Positions 8,630 through 17,739 of a stretch of 55,916 nucleotides of DNA are shown here, piece by piece; within the stretch, counting starts at the first letter, position 1; each line of letters begins with the position of its first letter. The stretch comes from an uncultured Lachnospiraceae bacterium (GTDB taxonomy: Bacteria > Bacillota > Clostridia > Lachnospirales > Lachnospiraceae), in contig CAMKEX010000004.1 of assembly GCA_946411695.1 (NCBI GenBank), positions 1 through 55,916 on the forward strand, given 5' to 3'. The translations under genes were made by a program, and so were the position numbers. The notes under the pieces are model-generated. The model searched no databases and was not told the DNA's origin. It was given only the letters and a program-made list of their open reading frames with translations.

Positions 8630-10123
8630 TTATTTCAGAAGGCATGTTTCATCCATGTGGCCGTCGCGGTACATGGAGAACAGATCCATAGGATAATCCT
8701 TGAGGTTTTCAAGAACCTTACGTCCGTCAGCCTGCTTGATAAGTCCTTCACGGGCACGCTTGATCTCCATCTCGGTTCTGTGCCTGGAAGGTCCGCCTAC
8801 GCAGCCGCCCTCGCAGATCATGCCCTCGACGAAGTCCTCGGGAAGTCTACCGGCCTTGAGCAGTGTCAGGGTCTTCTTGCAGGCATCGCCGCCGGCGACC
8901 TGAACGAGCTTGATACCGGATGTATCTTCACCGCGCTCCTGCATGCACTCGAGAACCGCCTTGGCAACGCCGCCGGATGTGGCAAAGCGCTTGCCCCATA
9001 CGGAGGACTCCTGATAGGAGTTGTCGGCCGGTTTGACCTCAACGCCCTTGGAGCGCATCAGTGCACGGAACTCACCGTAGGTGATGACGTAATCCGCATT
9101 ATCGGGAATAGTGGGATCCGCGGCTTCGGACTTCTTGGCAATGCAGGGTCCGAGGAAGACGGTGATGCAGCCGGGACGTGTCTTCTTCAGGTAACGGGAA
9201 ATCGCGCACATCGGGGAGACGATGCTGGAGACGTTCTCCTGGAATACCTTGGGGAAGTGCTGGCGCTGCATATTGATGAATGCAGGGCAGCAGGAAGTTG
9301 TCATCTTTTTGCCTTCGTGGGCAGCTTCCGTCCACTCAAGGGACTCATAGGCAGCTGTCATATCGCCGCCGAGACCTACCTCGACCATATCTGCAAATCC
9401 CATCTCAAGGAAAGCGTTCTTGATGGAAAGCATGGTGATATCCGGGCCGAACTGTCCTTCTGTAGCAGGAGCGACCATGGCAATGACCTCATCGCCGGCC
9501 TTGATGTGGCGGATGATGTCGACCAGATAGGTCTTGGATCCGATCGCGCCGAAGGGGCAGGCGTGGATGCAGTGACCGCACTGGATGCACTTGGACTCAT
9601 CAATGTAGCAGATGCCGAACTCATCATACTGAAGGGCGCCGACAGGGCAGGCACGCTTGCAGGGACGTACCAGATGGGCGATTGCGCCGTAAGGGCAGGC
9701 ATTCGCGCACATGCCGCACTCTTTACACTTAGAAGGATCGATCCTGGTCCTGTGATCGCCGATCGAGATCGCACCGAAACGGCAGGAGTTGATGCAGGCT
9801 TTACCCATGCACAGACGGCAGTTGTCTGTCACGGTATAGGCTGCCAGAGGACACTCCTCACATGCAGGACGGATAACCTGGACAATATTCTTGGAATCGC
9901 TGTCCGGATCCGGATTCTGTGCCAGGGAAAGGCGGATTCTCTGCTTGGAAACTTCTCTTTCCTTGTAAACACAGCATCTATAATTTGCAACGGGTCCAGG
10001 ACTGATCTCTAAAGAGAGCTGTTTGAGGGACTCTTCATTGATATTGTCCTCCCATGCAAGTCCGGCCACTTTTTCCATAATACTATGTTTAAGTCGAACT
10101 AATGTAGCATCATTGGTTACCAT
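8630..10123 (-). CDS. ferredoxin-type [FeFe]-hydrogenase-like protein
   Basis: Probably catalyses or senses hydrogen and electron transfer in the cytosol. The H-cluster motifs are L1 TSCCPAF (276-282), L2 FLGPCIAKK (323-331) and L3 ending CEGGCVGGP (437-445). They fit the H-cluster fold but differ from the classical group A motifs and look more like group B enzymes. The N-terminal half is Cys-rich: C50-C51, a CEEC at 88-91, and ferredoxin-like CxxCxxC sets at about 102-114, 133-143 and 179-189. This is enough for several [4Fe-4S] clusters. AGGAGG stands eight bases before the ATG at 10123; upstream ATGs lack a site, so the protein has 497 residues. No hydrogenase maturase or partner subunit is nearby. 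It is a single-gene unit with its own terminator. Confidence 0.85.
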   Translation of the reverse strand: MVTNDATLVRLKHSIMEKVAGLAWEDNINEESLKQLSLEISPGPVANYRCCVYKEREVSKQRIRLSLAQNPDPDSDSKNIVQVIRPACEECPLAAYTVTDNCRLCMGKACINSCRFGAISIGDHRTRIDPSKCKECGMCANACPYGAIAHLVRPCKRACPVGALQYDEFGICYIDESKCIQCGHCIHACPFGAIGSKTYLVDIIRHIKAGDEVIAMVAPATEGQFGPDITMLSIKNAFLEMGFADMVEVGLGGDMTAAYESLEWTEAAHEGKKMTTSCCPAFINMQRQHFPKVFQENVSSIVSPMCAISRYLKKTRPGCITVFLGPCIAKKSEAADPTIPDNADYVITYGEFRALMRSKGVEVKPADNSYQESSVWGKRFATSGGVAKAVLECMQERGEDTSGIKLVQVAGGDACKKTLTLLKAGRLPEDFVEGMICEGGCVGGPSRHRTEMEIKRAREGLIKQADGRKVLENLKDYPMDLFSMYRDGHMDETCLLK

Positions 10124-10411
10124 ACTCATTTCCTCCTGAAAAACTCTGCCCCCTGCCAGTTCCATTCATGACAGACACGAAAACCCACCTTCTTCCGTGC
10201 CGTCTGCCTAACCGCAGAAAAAGCTACTTCACGGTTTGTCAATATTGTATCAAACAAGAAGCAAAATAACCACTGTTTTTTACATAATCATCAGCCTTTT
10301 TCATTTCCATTAGACGTTCCGCAGCAGATGCGGTACAATAGAGTAGAAAAAACACTGATCAACCCATGTAGGACAGGGACAGGATGACCTGTACAAGGGA
10401 AAGGAGTATTT

Positions 10412-10984
10412 ATGTTTGAAGCAAAAACCGATTTGAAAACCGCTGTATTTTTTGCTGACGGCTGTGAAGAGATTGAAGGTCTCACCGTCGTGGATCTGCT
10501 TTACCGCGCAGGGATCCCCTGCACAAAGGTCTCTATCAATGACACTCCTGAGGTCACTTCTTCCCACGAGATCACTTTCCGCACGGACACCACCGTCGCC
10601 GAGCTGGATTTTGACGAGTATGATATGCTCATCCTTCCCGGGGGCGTGCCCGGTACCCCTAATCTGCGCGCCTGCCAAAGGCTTATGGAAGAGGTCGTCT
10701 CCTTTTATAAAAAAGGAAAGCAGATCGCCGCGATCTGCGCAGCTCCCGGCATTTTTGCGGAGCTGGGCCTGTTAAAGGGAATTCCCGCCACCTGCAATCC
10801 CACCCGCGATGAGCTTCTCATAGAGAGCGGCGCAATCCTCAAACACGACAAAGTGGTCGTCAGCGGCAATATCATCACCAGCCGCGCAATGGGGACCGCG
10901 ATCCCCTTCGGCCTCGCCATCGTCGCCCACTATCTGGGAGAGGACACAGCCCGCGCACTGGGAGAGAATGTCCTCTACAGCTGA
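10412..10984 (+). CDS. DJ-1/PfpI family protein
   Basis: A 190-residue alpha/beta protein of the DJ-1/ThiJ/PfpI superfamily. The nucleophile elbow is AAICAAPG with Cys109, and Glu19 or Glu20 sits in the early GCEEIE motif that usually lowers the Cys pKa. Relatives act as glyoxalase/deglycase-like enzymes or redox sensors; the exact reaction cannot be read from sequence. The start follows AAAGGAG at seven bases. This is the only protein gene on the plus strand in the window. It diverges from the hydrogenase-like gene and converges on malQ, with which it shares a two-way terminator. Confidence 0.88.
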   Translation: MFEAKTDLKTAVFFADGCEEIEGLTVVDLLYRAGIPCTKVSINDTPEVTSSHEITFRTDTTVAELDFDEYDMLILPGGVPGTPNLRACQRLMEEVVSFYKKGKQIAAICAAPGIFAELGLLKGIPATCNPTRDELLIESGAILKHDKVVVSGNIITSRAMGTAIPFGLAIVAHYLGEDTARALGENVLYS

Positions 10985-11010
10985 TCATACAGTAAATATC
11001 ACAAGTACAG

Positions 11011-11044
11011 AAAAAGCCCCCGCGCCGCAGCGCGGAGGCTTTTG
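11011..11044. terminator. bidirectional terminator between DJ-1 gene and malQ
   Basis: AAAAGCC-CCGCGC pairs with GCGCGG-GGCTTTT around a CGCA loop, with one small mismatch. The A-run on the left and T-run on the right mean it can stop transcription in both directions. It lies about 30 bases after the DJ-1 stop and about 110 bases after the malQ stop. Confidence 0.85.
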
Positions 11045-11155
11045 TCATGTCACGGACAAAGCTGCCCCTGCAATATCGTACGGTCGTCCCTGTGTCATGT
11101 TCCGCGGTCAGCGTCGGCATGAAGTCAGAGAAGCCATCATAAAATCAGCAGGAAA

Positions 11156-12673
11156 TCAACGGGCGTAGATTCTGGCATAATTCAGGAGTCTGGCAGACAG
11201 CTTTTTGGTAAATACGTCAGAGCGCACGCGCCATTTCCAGTTATCTCCGAGTGTGGAAGGCGTGTTGATCCTCGCCTCGCTTCCCAGATTCAGGTAATCC
11301 TGCAGGGGAATGATGCAGATATCGGAAACACTCATCATAGCGGTGCGGATCATCGCTTCCACAGTGTCTTCCCTGGAAGAAACCCCCAGATACCGCATGG
11401 CATATTCCCTGACATCCGTTTCAGTGCTTTCTATCCACCCGCGGGAAGTATCATTGTCATGTGTCCCCGTATAGACAACGCTGTTGCGGGTAAAGTTGTG
11501 CGGCTGATAGTCACTGTCGGATTTTGCGTCAAAGGCAAACTGCAGCACCTTCATGCCGGGATATCCTGTCTCCTCCAGAAGTTCGTGTACCTCCGGGGTA
11601 AGGAAACCAAGGTCCTCCGCGATGACCTGACGGTCGCCGATCACATCCTTCAGCGCGTCGAAGAGTTCCATGCCGGGTCCCTTCACCCAGGTGCCGTTCA
11701 TGGCTGTATTCTCCGAAGCAAGGATCTCGTAATAGGACTCAAAGCCCCGGAAGTGGTCGATCCTGACAGCGTCGTAGAAAAAGAAGGCGTGCTCCATCCT
11801 TGATTTCCACCAGACATATCCCTCTTGTCTGTGTTTCTCCCAGTCGTAGATGGGATTCCCCCACAGCTGACCGGTTGCCGAGAAGGCATCCGGCGGGCAG
11901 CCCGCGACCACGGAGGGACGGCCGGTTTCATCCAGCTTAAAGAGTTCCGGGTGGCTCCAGGTATCTGCACTGTCAAGGGCGACATAAATGGGCAGATCGC
12001 CGAGGATACGGATCCCCTTTTTCGCCGCGTATTCCTTTACCGCCTTCCACTGACGGAAGAACATATACTGCAGAAAACAATAGAAACGGATTTCATTTTT
12101 CAGTTCCAGACGCCATTTCCGCATGGCTTCGGATCTGCGCAGCCGGATATCCTCATCCCATTCCGTCCAGGCCGCGTTCTCAAAACGGCCCTTCAGGGCG
12201 CTGTAGAGGGCGTAATCCTCCAGCCACTCATTGTTGTTGGTAATATAGGTCTCAAATGCATAGCGGTCACGGTTGTGCGACGCGTCCGACCACCTTTCAT
12301 TGGGATGAAGGGCATAAGGACTGTTTTCATAGGCGTGATGCAGAAGAAGATAGCGGACCTGATAGATCCGGTTGTAGTCGACATAGGAAGGATTGCTGCC
12401 GAAATCATATCGGTCTGTCTCTTCCCTTGTGATATACCCTGCACCGATCAGCTGCTCAAGATCGATAAAATACGGATTTCCCGCAAATGTAGAAAAGGAT
12501 TGATAGGGCGAATCTCCGTATCCCGTCTGACCCAGAGGAAGGATCTGCCACCAGGTCTGACCGGATTCCTCAAGAAAGTCAACGAAACGATACGCTTCCG
12601 TAGAAAAGCAGCCGATTCCGTATCTGGAAGGAAGACTGGCGACCGGAAGCAGGACACCGCAGGATCGTTTCAT
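11156..12673 (-). CDS. malQ: 4-alpha-glucanotransferase (amylomaltase)
   Basis: GH77 enzyme that transfers maltodextrin segments between alpha-1,4-glucans in the cytosol. Family landmarks appear in order: an N-terminal SLPSRYGIGCF loop, DLPIYVALDSADTW, the nucleophile region DAVRIDHFRGF, the acid/base region VIAEDLGFLTPEV, and the stabiliser GTHDNDTSRGW. The ATG at 12673 has AGGAGG seven bases upstream and begins MKRSCGVLLP, the normal start for the family, giving 505 residues. The longer in-frame extension has no ribosome site. It lies about 160 bases downstream of rho on the same strand with no clear terminator between. A weak TTGACG near 12787-12792 may give it a promoter. Confidence 0.95.
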   Translation of the reverse strand: MKRSCGVLLPVASLPSRYGIGCFSTEAYRFVDFLEESGQTWWQILPLGQTGYGDSPYQSFSTFAGNPYFIDLEQLIGAGYITREETDRYDFGSNPSYVDYNRIYQVRYLLLHHAYENSPYALHPNERWSDASHNRDRYAFETYITNNNEWLEDYALYSALKGRFENAAWTEWDEDIRLRRSEAMRKWRLELKNEIRFYCFLQYMFFRQWKAVKEYAAKKGIRILGDLPIYVALDSADTWSHPELFKLDETGRPSVVAGCPPDAFSATGQLWGNPIYDWEKHRQEGYVWWKSRMEHAFFFYDAVRIDHFRGFESYYEILASENTAMNGTWVKGPGMELFDALKDVIGDRQVIAEDLGFLTPEVHELLEETGYPGMKVLQFAFDAKSDSDYQPHNFTRNSVVYTGTHDNDTSRGWIESTETDVREYAMRYLGVSSREDTVEAMIRTAMMSVSDICIIPLQDYLNLGSEARINTPSTLGDNWKWRVRSDVFTKKLSARLLNYARIYAR

Positions 12674-12831
12674 GGCATTTCCTCCTGAAAAATAGCAATA
12701 GTTGAAATCCCGGATACACGGGAGCGGTTTCATATGCACAATATGATACGCCCCCGTCCCTACATCATCTTACTATTTTTGAATTACGTCAATATTTTTG
12801 TTATTTTGCCGACACTTCTTTTTTGTTCTGT

Positions 12832-14787
12832 CTACTGCTGCCTTTCCGGCGCGCTTCCCCACTGAATCTTGCGGACCATATTTACGAACTCTCCGTTCGT
12901 GCGGGTCCTTGAAAACAGATCCAGCGCCTGTGTCACAGCCTGTTCGGCACTGAGCCCGTTGAAGGCGCGGCGGACGATGCCCATGGCGCTCTGTTCGTCC
13001 GGTGTCAATAAGAGGTCATCCCTGCGTGTACCTGAGCGGACAATATCGATCGCGGGGAAAATACGTCGTTCCGACAGACGGCGGTCAAGCACCAGTTCCA
13101 TGTTGCCGGTACCCTTGAATTCTTCAAAGACAATATCATCCATCTTACTGCCGGTCTCGATCAGGGCAGTGGCCAGGATCGTCAGGCTTCCGCCTTCGCG
13201 CATGTTTCTGGCGGCGCCGAAGAAGCGCTTGGGCATATGGAGCGCTGCGGGATCCAGGCCGCCCGAGAGTGTGCGGCCGCTGGAGGGCTCTGTGATATTA
13301 TAGGCTCTGGTGAGACGGGTGATGGAATCGAGCAGGATCATGACATCCTTTTTGTGCTCGACGAGACGTCTTGCACGCTCAATCGCCATCTCGGACACTC
13401 TCTTGTGGTGCTCGGGCAGTTCATCAAATGTGGAGTAGATGACCTCTGCATTGGGGCCTTCGATCGCCTCGCGGATATCCGTGACTTCCTCGGGGCGCTC
13501 ATCGATCAGAAGGACGATCAGATGGATCTCCGGATTATTGTACTTGACGGAGCGGGCAACTTCTTTGATCAGGGTTGTCTTGCCGGCTTTGGGAGGAGAC
13601 ACGATCATGCCGCGCTGTCCCTTGCCGACAGGGCTGATCAGGTCCATGATCCGCATGGATACGCTCCCGCCGGAACGCTCGAGGCGGATCCTCTCATCCG
13701 GAAAGACGGGAGTCATATCTTCAAAATTGTAGCGGCGGGTCGCCTCCTCGGGTGAAAACCCGTTGACACTCTTCACATAGAGCAGTGCGCTGAATTTCTC
13801 TCCCTGTGTGCGCACGCGGATATTTCCGACAATAATGTCACCGGTCTTAAGCCCGAAGCGGCGGATCTGGCTGGGTGCCACGTAGATATCATTTTCGCCC
13901 GGCATGTAATTGGCGCAGCGGATAAATCCAAATCCGTCCTGCATGACCTCCAGAATGCCGTTTGCCATCTGGCCGCTGTCCAGCTCCGCATTGAGTTCGT
14001 CCTTGTGAAGGACCGGTGTGTCCGGGCGCCCCGGCTGATAGAACCTGGAGAGCCTGGTGCCGGCCTGCTCCTGCTGTCCCTCCTGAACGGCAGGCTGGGC
14101 CGCCTGTGTCTGCACTGCCTCCTGCCGGATGCCCTGTCCGGTGAGTTCTCCCTCCCGGAAAATCTGCGCCCTCTGGTAATCCGCATCCGGCTCACGGACC
14201 ATGGCGGCTGTTTTCTCAACAGCAGCCTCTTTGTAAGCATTTTCGGATTTCCCGGATTCCTTTGCGGGCTCAGGCTGATTGTCGCGGCGCTGCTGATACT
14301 GGTCTCTTGTGCCGCGCTCCTGGTGCTGGTCTCTTGCCCCGCGTTCCTGGTACTGCGACGCGGCCGTTCTGGTCCGGTCCTGCGGCTGCCGGCTGTTCTG
14401 TCCGTTTGCGCGGTCATCTCTGCGGGCACGGCCGGTCTGTCTGCGCCCCGCTGCGTTCCCCTGGCTGTAGGAAGCGGAATTCTGACGTCCCCGCTGCTGT
14501 CCCTGACTCCTCTGCCGGGACTGGCCCTCGGCTGCCGCTGCACCGGTATCCTGCCGGTTCTGCCTTTCCTTCCGGTCCGCATCGGCACGGCTCTCCTCTT
14601 CCGGCGCAGTCTCCTGCCGGCTCTGTATCTTCTCCTTGCGGAGGATGATCGCCTCCTCCTCGTCTTTTTTCAGCATCGCATCGATCAGATCTGCTTTTTT
14701 GAGAGTTGAAATTCTCCGCATCCCTCTGTTCTTGGCAATTTCCCGCAGATCATGCAGGGAGATGGACTCATAACGTTCTCTTGTCAT
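12832..14787 (-). CDS. rho: transcription termination factor Rho with long insertion
   Basis: Hexameric RNA-dependent ATPase that ends transcription. Residues 1-45 form the SAP-like Rho N domain. The cold-shock-type RNA-binding domain begins near 272 (GILEVMQDGFGFIRC). The ATPase core has Walker A PPKAGKT near 405 and LLIDERPEEVTD. Between these parts, about residues 48-265 form a low-complexity stretch rich in Arg, Gln, Asn, Gly and Ala, with near-repeats of QERGxRDQ. It has no predicted fold. The protein is therefore 651 residues against about 420 in E. coli. Insertions here are known in Clostridia and Actinobacteria, where they add RNA affinity or condensate behaviour; this one should be similar by inference. 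GGAGG precedes the ATG. Confidence 0.95.
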   Translation of the reverse strand: MTRERYESISLHDLREIAKNRGMRRISTLKKADLIDAMLKKDEEEAIILRKEKIQSRQETAPEEESRADADRKERQNRQDTGAAAAEGQSRQRSQGQQRGRQNSASYSQGNAAGRRQTGRARRDDRANGQNSRQPQDRTRTAASQYQERGARDQHQERGTRDQYQQRRDNQPEPAKESGKSENAYKEAAVEKTAAMVREPDADYQRAQIFREGELTGQGIRQEAVQTQAAQPAVQEGQQEQAGTRLSRFYQPGRPDTPVLHKDELNAELDSGQMANGILEVMQDGFGFIRCANYMPGENDIYVAPSQIRRFGLKTGDIIVGNIRVRTQGEKFSALLYVKSVNGFSPEEATRRYNFEDMTPVFPDERIRLERSGGSVSMRIMDLISPVGKGQRGMIVSPPKAGKTTLIKEVARSVKYNNPEIHLIVLLIDERPEEVTDIREAIEGPNAEVIYSTFDELPEHHKRVSEMAIERARRLVEHKKDVMILLDSITRLTRAYNITEPSSGRTLSGGLDPAALHMPKRFFGAARNMREGGSLTILATALIETGSKMDDIVFEEFKGTGNMELVLDRRLSERRIFPAIDIVRSGTRRDDLLLTPDEQSAMGIVRRAFNGLSAEQAVTQALDLFSRTRTNGEFVNMVRKIQWGSAPERQQ

Positions 14788-15376
14788 TCTTTTCCTCCAA
14801 ATATATGATCGTCACAGTCCGGAAGCCGGGAAGGTGCCGGAATCCCCCTTCACCTGCTCCCCTCTGCGTTTAAAATGCATAAGGCGGTATTCGGACCCGG
14901 GGCCCTCATGCTGTCGGAATCCCATAAAAAACAGTCTGCTCAGCGAAAAGAATCTGTGCGGGACAGCTTGAAACGACAGCATAAAACAGGCCAATCCGCT
15001 ATGCGGATCGTCCGAAAATAAAACCAGATATTCATCGTCTCAAAAGGTGTTCGTCTGAAAAATGTACTTGTGCCCACAGCGCACAGCGCCGCGCAGGCAC
15101 ACAAAAAAGTGTCTGAAATAAAAAAACGAAAATATGGAAATCTATGCCGATTGATGAAATAAACTGACAAGTCGCGCCAACCCCCGTGATCCGTCCTGAT
15201 CCCCACCGGCGCCCTGCCGCAGATTTGTACTGATTCAGCGGCAGACCGGGCCGGTCTTCAGGATCTTCCAGGATACGCAGGCAGCTGCACGGCATACGTA
15301 TGATTTGATCAAAGATTCGGCAGGAAAAACTCCATCCTGTCATTTTGATGATGTACTTTAGAGCATTATAGAACAG
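14788..15376 (-). other. long leader/intergenic region before rho
   Basis: About 590 bases without a convincing gene. Short open frames here lack ribosome sites and recognisable products. Structures seen: ATCCGC-TAT-GCGGAT (14994-15008); AGACCG-GGC-CGGTCT (15243-15257); TGTGCC (15069-15074) with GGCACA (15096-15101), followed on the minus strand by AGTACATTTTT, a possible terminator of the upstream DUF4364 gene; and a wider pair ATGCTGTCG/CGACAGCAT (14908-14916, 14974-14982). Rho leaders in other bacteria are targets of autoregulation, so a long untranslated leader is plausible here. Confidence 0.4.
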
Positions 15377-15892
15377 TCAAAACATATTTTCAATCAGGTA
15401 TCGGTAGATGTCTGCGTTTTTTTCCTTCCACCTGCCTGCTATTTTCTCCGCCGATGCGGCATCGGGGACGGAAATCTTCACTTCCAGGATCGTGACGTCC
15501 TTCTCCTTTACGGACATGCGGACTTCGTACACGCCGGAGGTCATTTTCTCATATACGGCATTCACTTCCCTCTCCTCGCGGATCCGGCGTCCGTTTTCGA
15601 CCAGCCAGCTGTCCGCCTGACTGCGGATTTGGGAACTGAGCTGTCCGCCGAAAAAGCCCAGAGCCTGCTCTCCTGCCTCTGTCAGATGCAGAAATTTCTT
15701 GTCTCCGCGCATAACAATACGGACCAGCCCCTGCTTTTCAAGCTGGTCATAACTCTCGGCAAGAGAGACAAAATTGGCATAGCCGCCTTCCAGAAGGAAG
15801 GACGAGAGCATTCCCTGTGTGACGTCCCCTTCCGCGCGGTCAAGCATATACAGGATGATCAGTTTATAGACGGTAAATACCGTATCCATCAT
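15377..15892 (-). CDS. DUF4364 family protein, putative regulator
   Basis: A 171-residue protein resembling the DUF4364 family found mainly in Lachnospiraceae and related Clostridia. The first 80 residues look like a winged-helix DNA-binding fold: MMDTVFTVYKLIILYML, then a helix-turn region and a two-residue wing near RIVMRGDKKFLHLT. The rest alternates strands and helices. No target or ligand is known to me. The open frame extends ten residues further. AGGGGGTGG lies just before the paired ATGs at 15892/15889, and 15892 is used. It follows rarA by about 115 bases on the same strand. Confidence 0.65.
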   Translation of the reverse strand: MMDTVFTVYKLIILYMLDRAEGDVTQGMLSSFLLEGGYANFVSLAESYDQLEKQGLVRIVMRGDKKFLHLTEAGEQALGFFGGQLSSQIRSQADSWLVENGRRIREEREVNAVYEKMTSGVYEVRMSVKEKDVTILEVKISVPDAASAEKIAGRWKEKNADIYRYLIENMF

Positions 15893-16008
15893 AATGCCAC
15901 CCCCTGACGTACTATCCGTCACGGCTCACTTTGAATCGGGCAGGCAGTTTTGCCTTTTTCCTGCCTCCCCGCATGTCACTGCTCCCCGGCCGCAGTTTTC
16001 CGCACCTG

Positions 16009-17370
16009 TCACTGCTCCCTGTCCAGCAGTTCTTCCGGTCTGCGGTAGCGCTCATCTCCCGTCAGGCGGTAGAGGCGGTCCCGGATCTGCTGTTCATATC
16101 CCATTTCCGAAGGCTCATACAGTCTTGCATCCCTGATCCCCTCGGGGAGATAGGGCTGTCCGCTGTAGTGTTCCCGGTAGAGATGGGCATACTGGTATCC
16201 GATCCCCCGGCCGAGCTTTCCGGCTCCGCCGTAATGGGAATCCTGCAGATAGGGAGGAACAGGCAGGCTGCCTGTCTTCCTCACCAGTTCCTTTGCGGCA
16301 AAAATCGCGTTGGTCGCGGCGTTGCTCTTGGGGGCACTCGCCACATAGGAGGCCGCCTGCGACAGGATGATCTGTGCCTCCGGGAGGCCGATCCTCTCAC
16401 AGGCCAGAGAACAGGAGACCGCGACCGTGATCGCCTGCGGATCCGCATTTCCCACATCCTCCGATGCGCAGATCATGATCCTGCGCGCAATAAACCTGGG
16501 GTCCTCTCCTGCTTCCAGCATGCGCGCCAGATAGTAGACAGCCGCGTCGGGATCCGATCCCCGCATACTCTTGATAAAGGCGGAGATCGTGTCGTAGTGA
16601 TTGTCACCGCCCTTGTCATAGCGGGGCGCCCGCCGCTGGATACATTCCTGGGCGATATCCAGAGTGATCCTCACCTTGCCGTCCGCCGAGGGCTCTGTCG
16701 TCAGAATGCCGAGTTCCACTGCGCTGAGTGCCCGCCTGGCGTCCCCTTCGGAGACATCCGCCAGAAAATCCGCCGCATCCTCGTCGATAGCGGCCTTGTA
16801 CATGCCCATTCCCTTCTCTGTATCATAGACGGCGCGCATGATCAGGGTCCGAACATCCGCCTGCGAGAGAGGTTTGAGCTCAAAGACCGTTGATCTGGAG
16901 ATCAGGGCCCCGTTCACCTCAAAATAGGGATTCTCTGTAGTCGCTCCGATCAGAGTGACCGTGCCGTCCTCAACAAAGGGCAGCAGATAATCCTGCTGGG
17001 ATTTATTGAAGCGGTGGATCTCATCAATGAAGAGGATAGTCCTTTTCCCGTACATTCCCAAACGGTCTTTCGCCGCCTTTACCGCCTCTTCCATGTCTTT
17101 TTTGCCGGAGGTCGTGGCATTGAGCTGGACGAACTCCGCGCTGGTGGTATTGGCGATCACCCGCGCCAGGGTTGTCTTGCCCGTCCCGGGAGGTCCGTAA
17201 AAAATCAGAGACCCCAGCTTGTCCGCCTGGATCGCCCTTCGAAGAAGACGTCCCCTGCCGATAATATGCTCCTGCCCGACCACTTCGTCGAGCGTGGAGG
17301 GCCGGATCCTGGAAGCCAGCGGAGATTCTGTCTGCTGCTGTTCCTGCCGCATGTAATCAAATAAATCCAT
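16009..17370 (-). CDS. rarA: replication-associated recombination ATPase RarA/MgsA
   Basis: AAA+ ATPase related to clamp-loader subunits and RuvB. The known family acts at stalled replication forks with SSB. Walker A GPPGTGKT is at 59-66, Walker B reads LFIDEIHRF, and sensor 1 reads GATTENPYFEVN. The C-terminal oligomerisation half includes RGSDPDAAVYYLARMLEAGE. Its 453 residues are normal. The start has an AAAGAGAG site. The gene stands alone between a YfhO-type gene and the DUF4364 gene, with hairpins in its leader. Confidence 0.94.
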   Translation of the reverse strand: MDLFDYMRQEQQQTESPLASRIRPSTLDEVVGQEHIIGRGRLLRRAIQADKLGSLIFYGPPGTGKTTLARVIANTTSAEFVQLNATTSGKKDMEEAVKAAKDRLGMYGKRTILFIDEIHRFNKSQQDYLLPFVEDGTVTLIGATTENPYFEVNGALISRSTVFELKPLSQADVRTLIMRAVYDTEKGMGMYKAAIDEDAADFLADVSEGDARRALSAVELGILTTEPSADGKVRITLDIAQECIQRRAPRYDKGGDNHYDTISAFIKSMRGSDPDAAVYYLARMLEAGEDPRFIARRIMICASEDVGNADPQAITVAVSCSLACERIGLPEAQIILSQAASYVASAPKSNAATNAIFAAKELVRKTGSLPVPPYLQDSHYGGAGKLGRGIGYQYAHLYREHYSGQPYLPEGIRDARLYEPSEMGYEQQIRDRLYRLTGDERYRRPEELLDREQ

Positions 17371-17739
17371 AACTGTATGATCTCTCTTTCAGCTGCCGCA
17401 AAATCCGGCAGAGGGGCCGGATCTGTCAGCAATATTCCATTAACGAACGGCACTCCTCCCGCCGCAGGCGCAGCAGAAGGAGTGCCTTATTTTACTTGTA
17501 AGGATCGACCCGGTTAAGGGATTTTCATGAAACCTCCCCGTGGTCAGGGTACGTACATCTGCGAAGCAGCCATCGGCGATGCCGCATCCGCCGCCGGTCA
17601 TTCAAGACCCGCCCGCGGGTCCTGTAAATACAGCTTTGATTATAGCAGAATGCGCAAACGCGGTCAATGCACGAGACTGACAGGCAGAAAGAGCGGACAC
17701 AAAGAGCGGCAGCGGCCCGAAGCCCGGACCAAGTCCCGG
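17371..17739 (-). other. intergenic region upstream of rarA with three hairpins
   Basis: About 370 bases without a gene. CTGCCG (17393-17398) pairs with CGGCAG (17406-17411). GGCACTCCT (17449-17457) pairs perfectly with AGGAGTGCC (17478-17486); its T-rich tail TTATTTTACTT lies on the plus-strand side, the wrong side for the genes around it. GACCCGC-CC-GCGGGTC lies at 17606-17621. No clear terminator after the YfhO-type gene was found. Confidence 0.45.

Noticed and set aside
8657-10012. A 451-codon plus-strand frame across the hydrogenase-like gene
   Set aside because: It is a mirror frame of the Cys-rich minus-strand protein, with no motif or start signal of its own.
14812-15343. Three short minus-strand frames in the gap before rho
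   Set aside because: They lack ribosome sites, have odd composition and no recognisable product.
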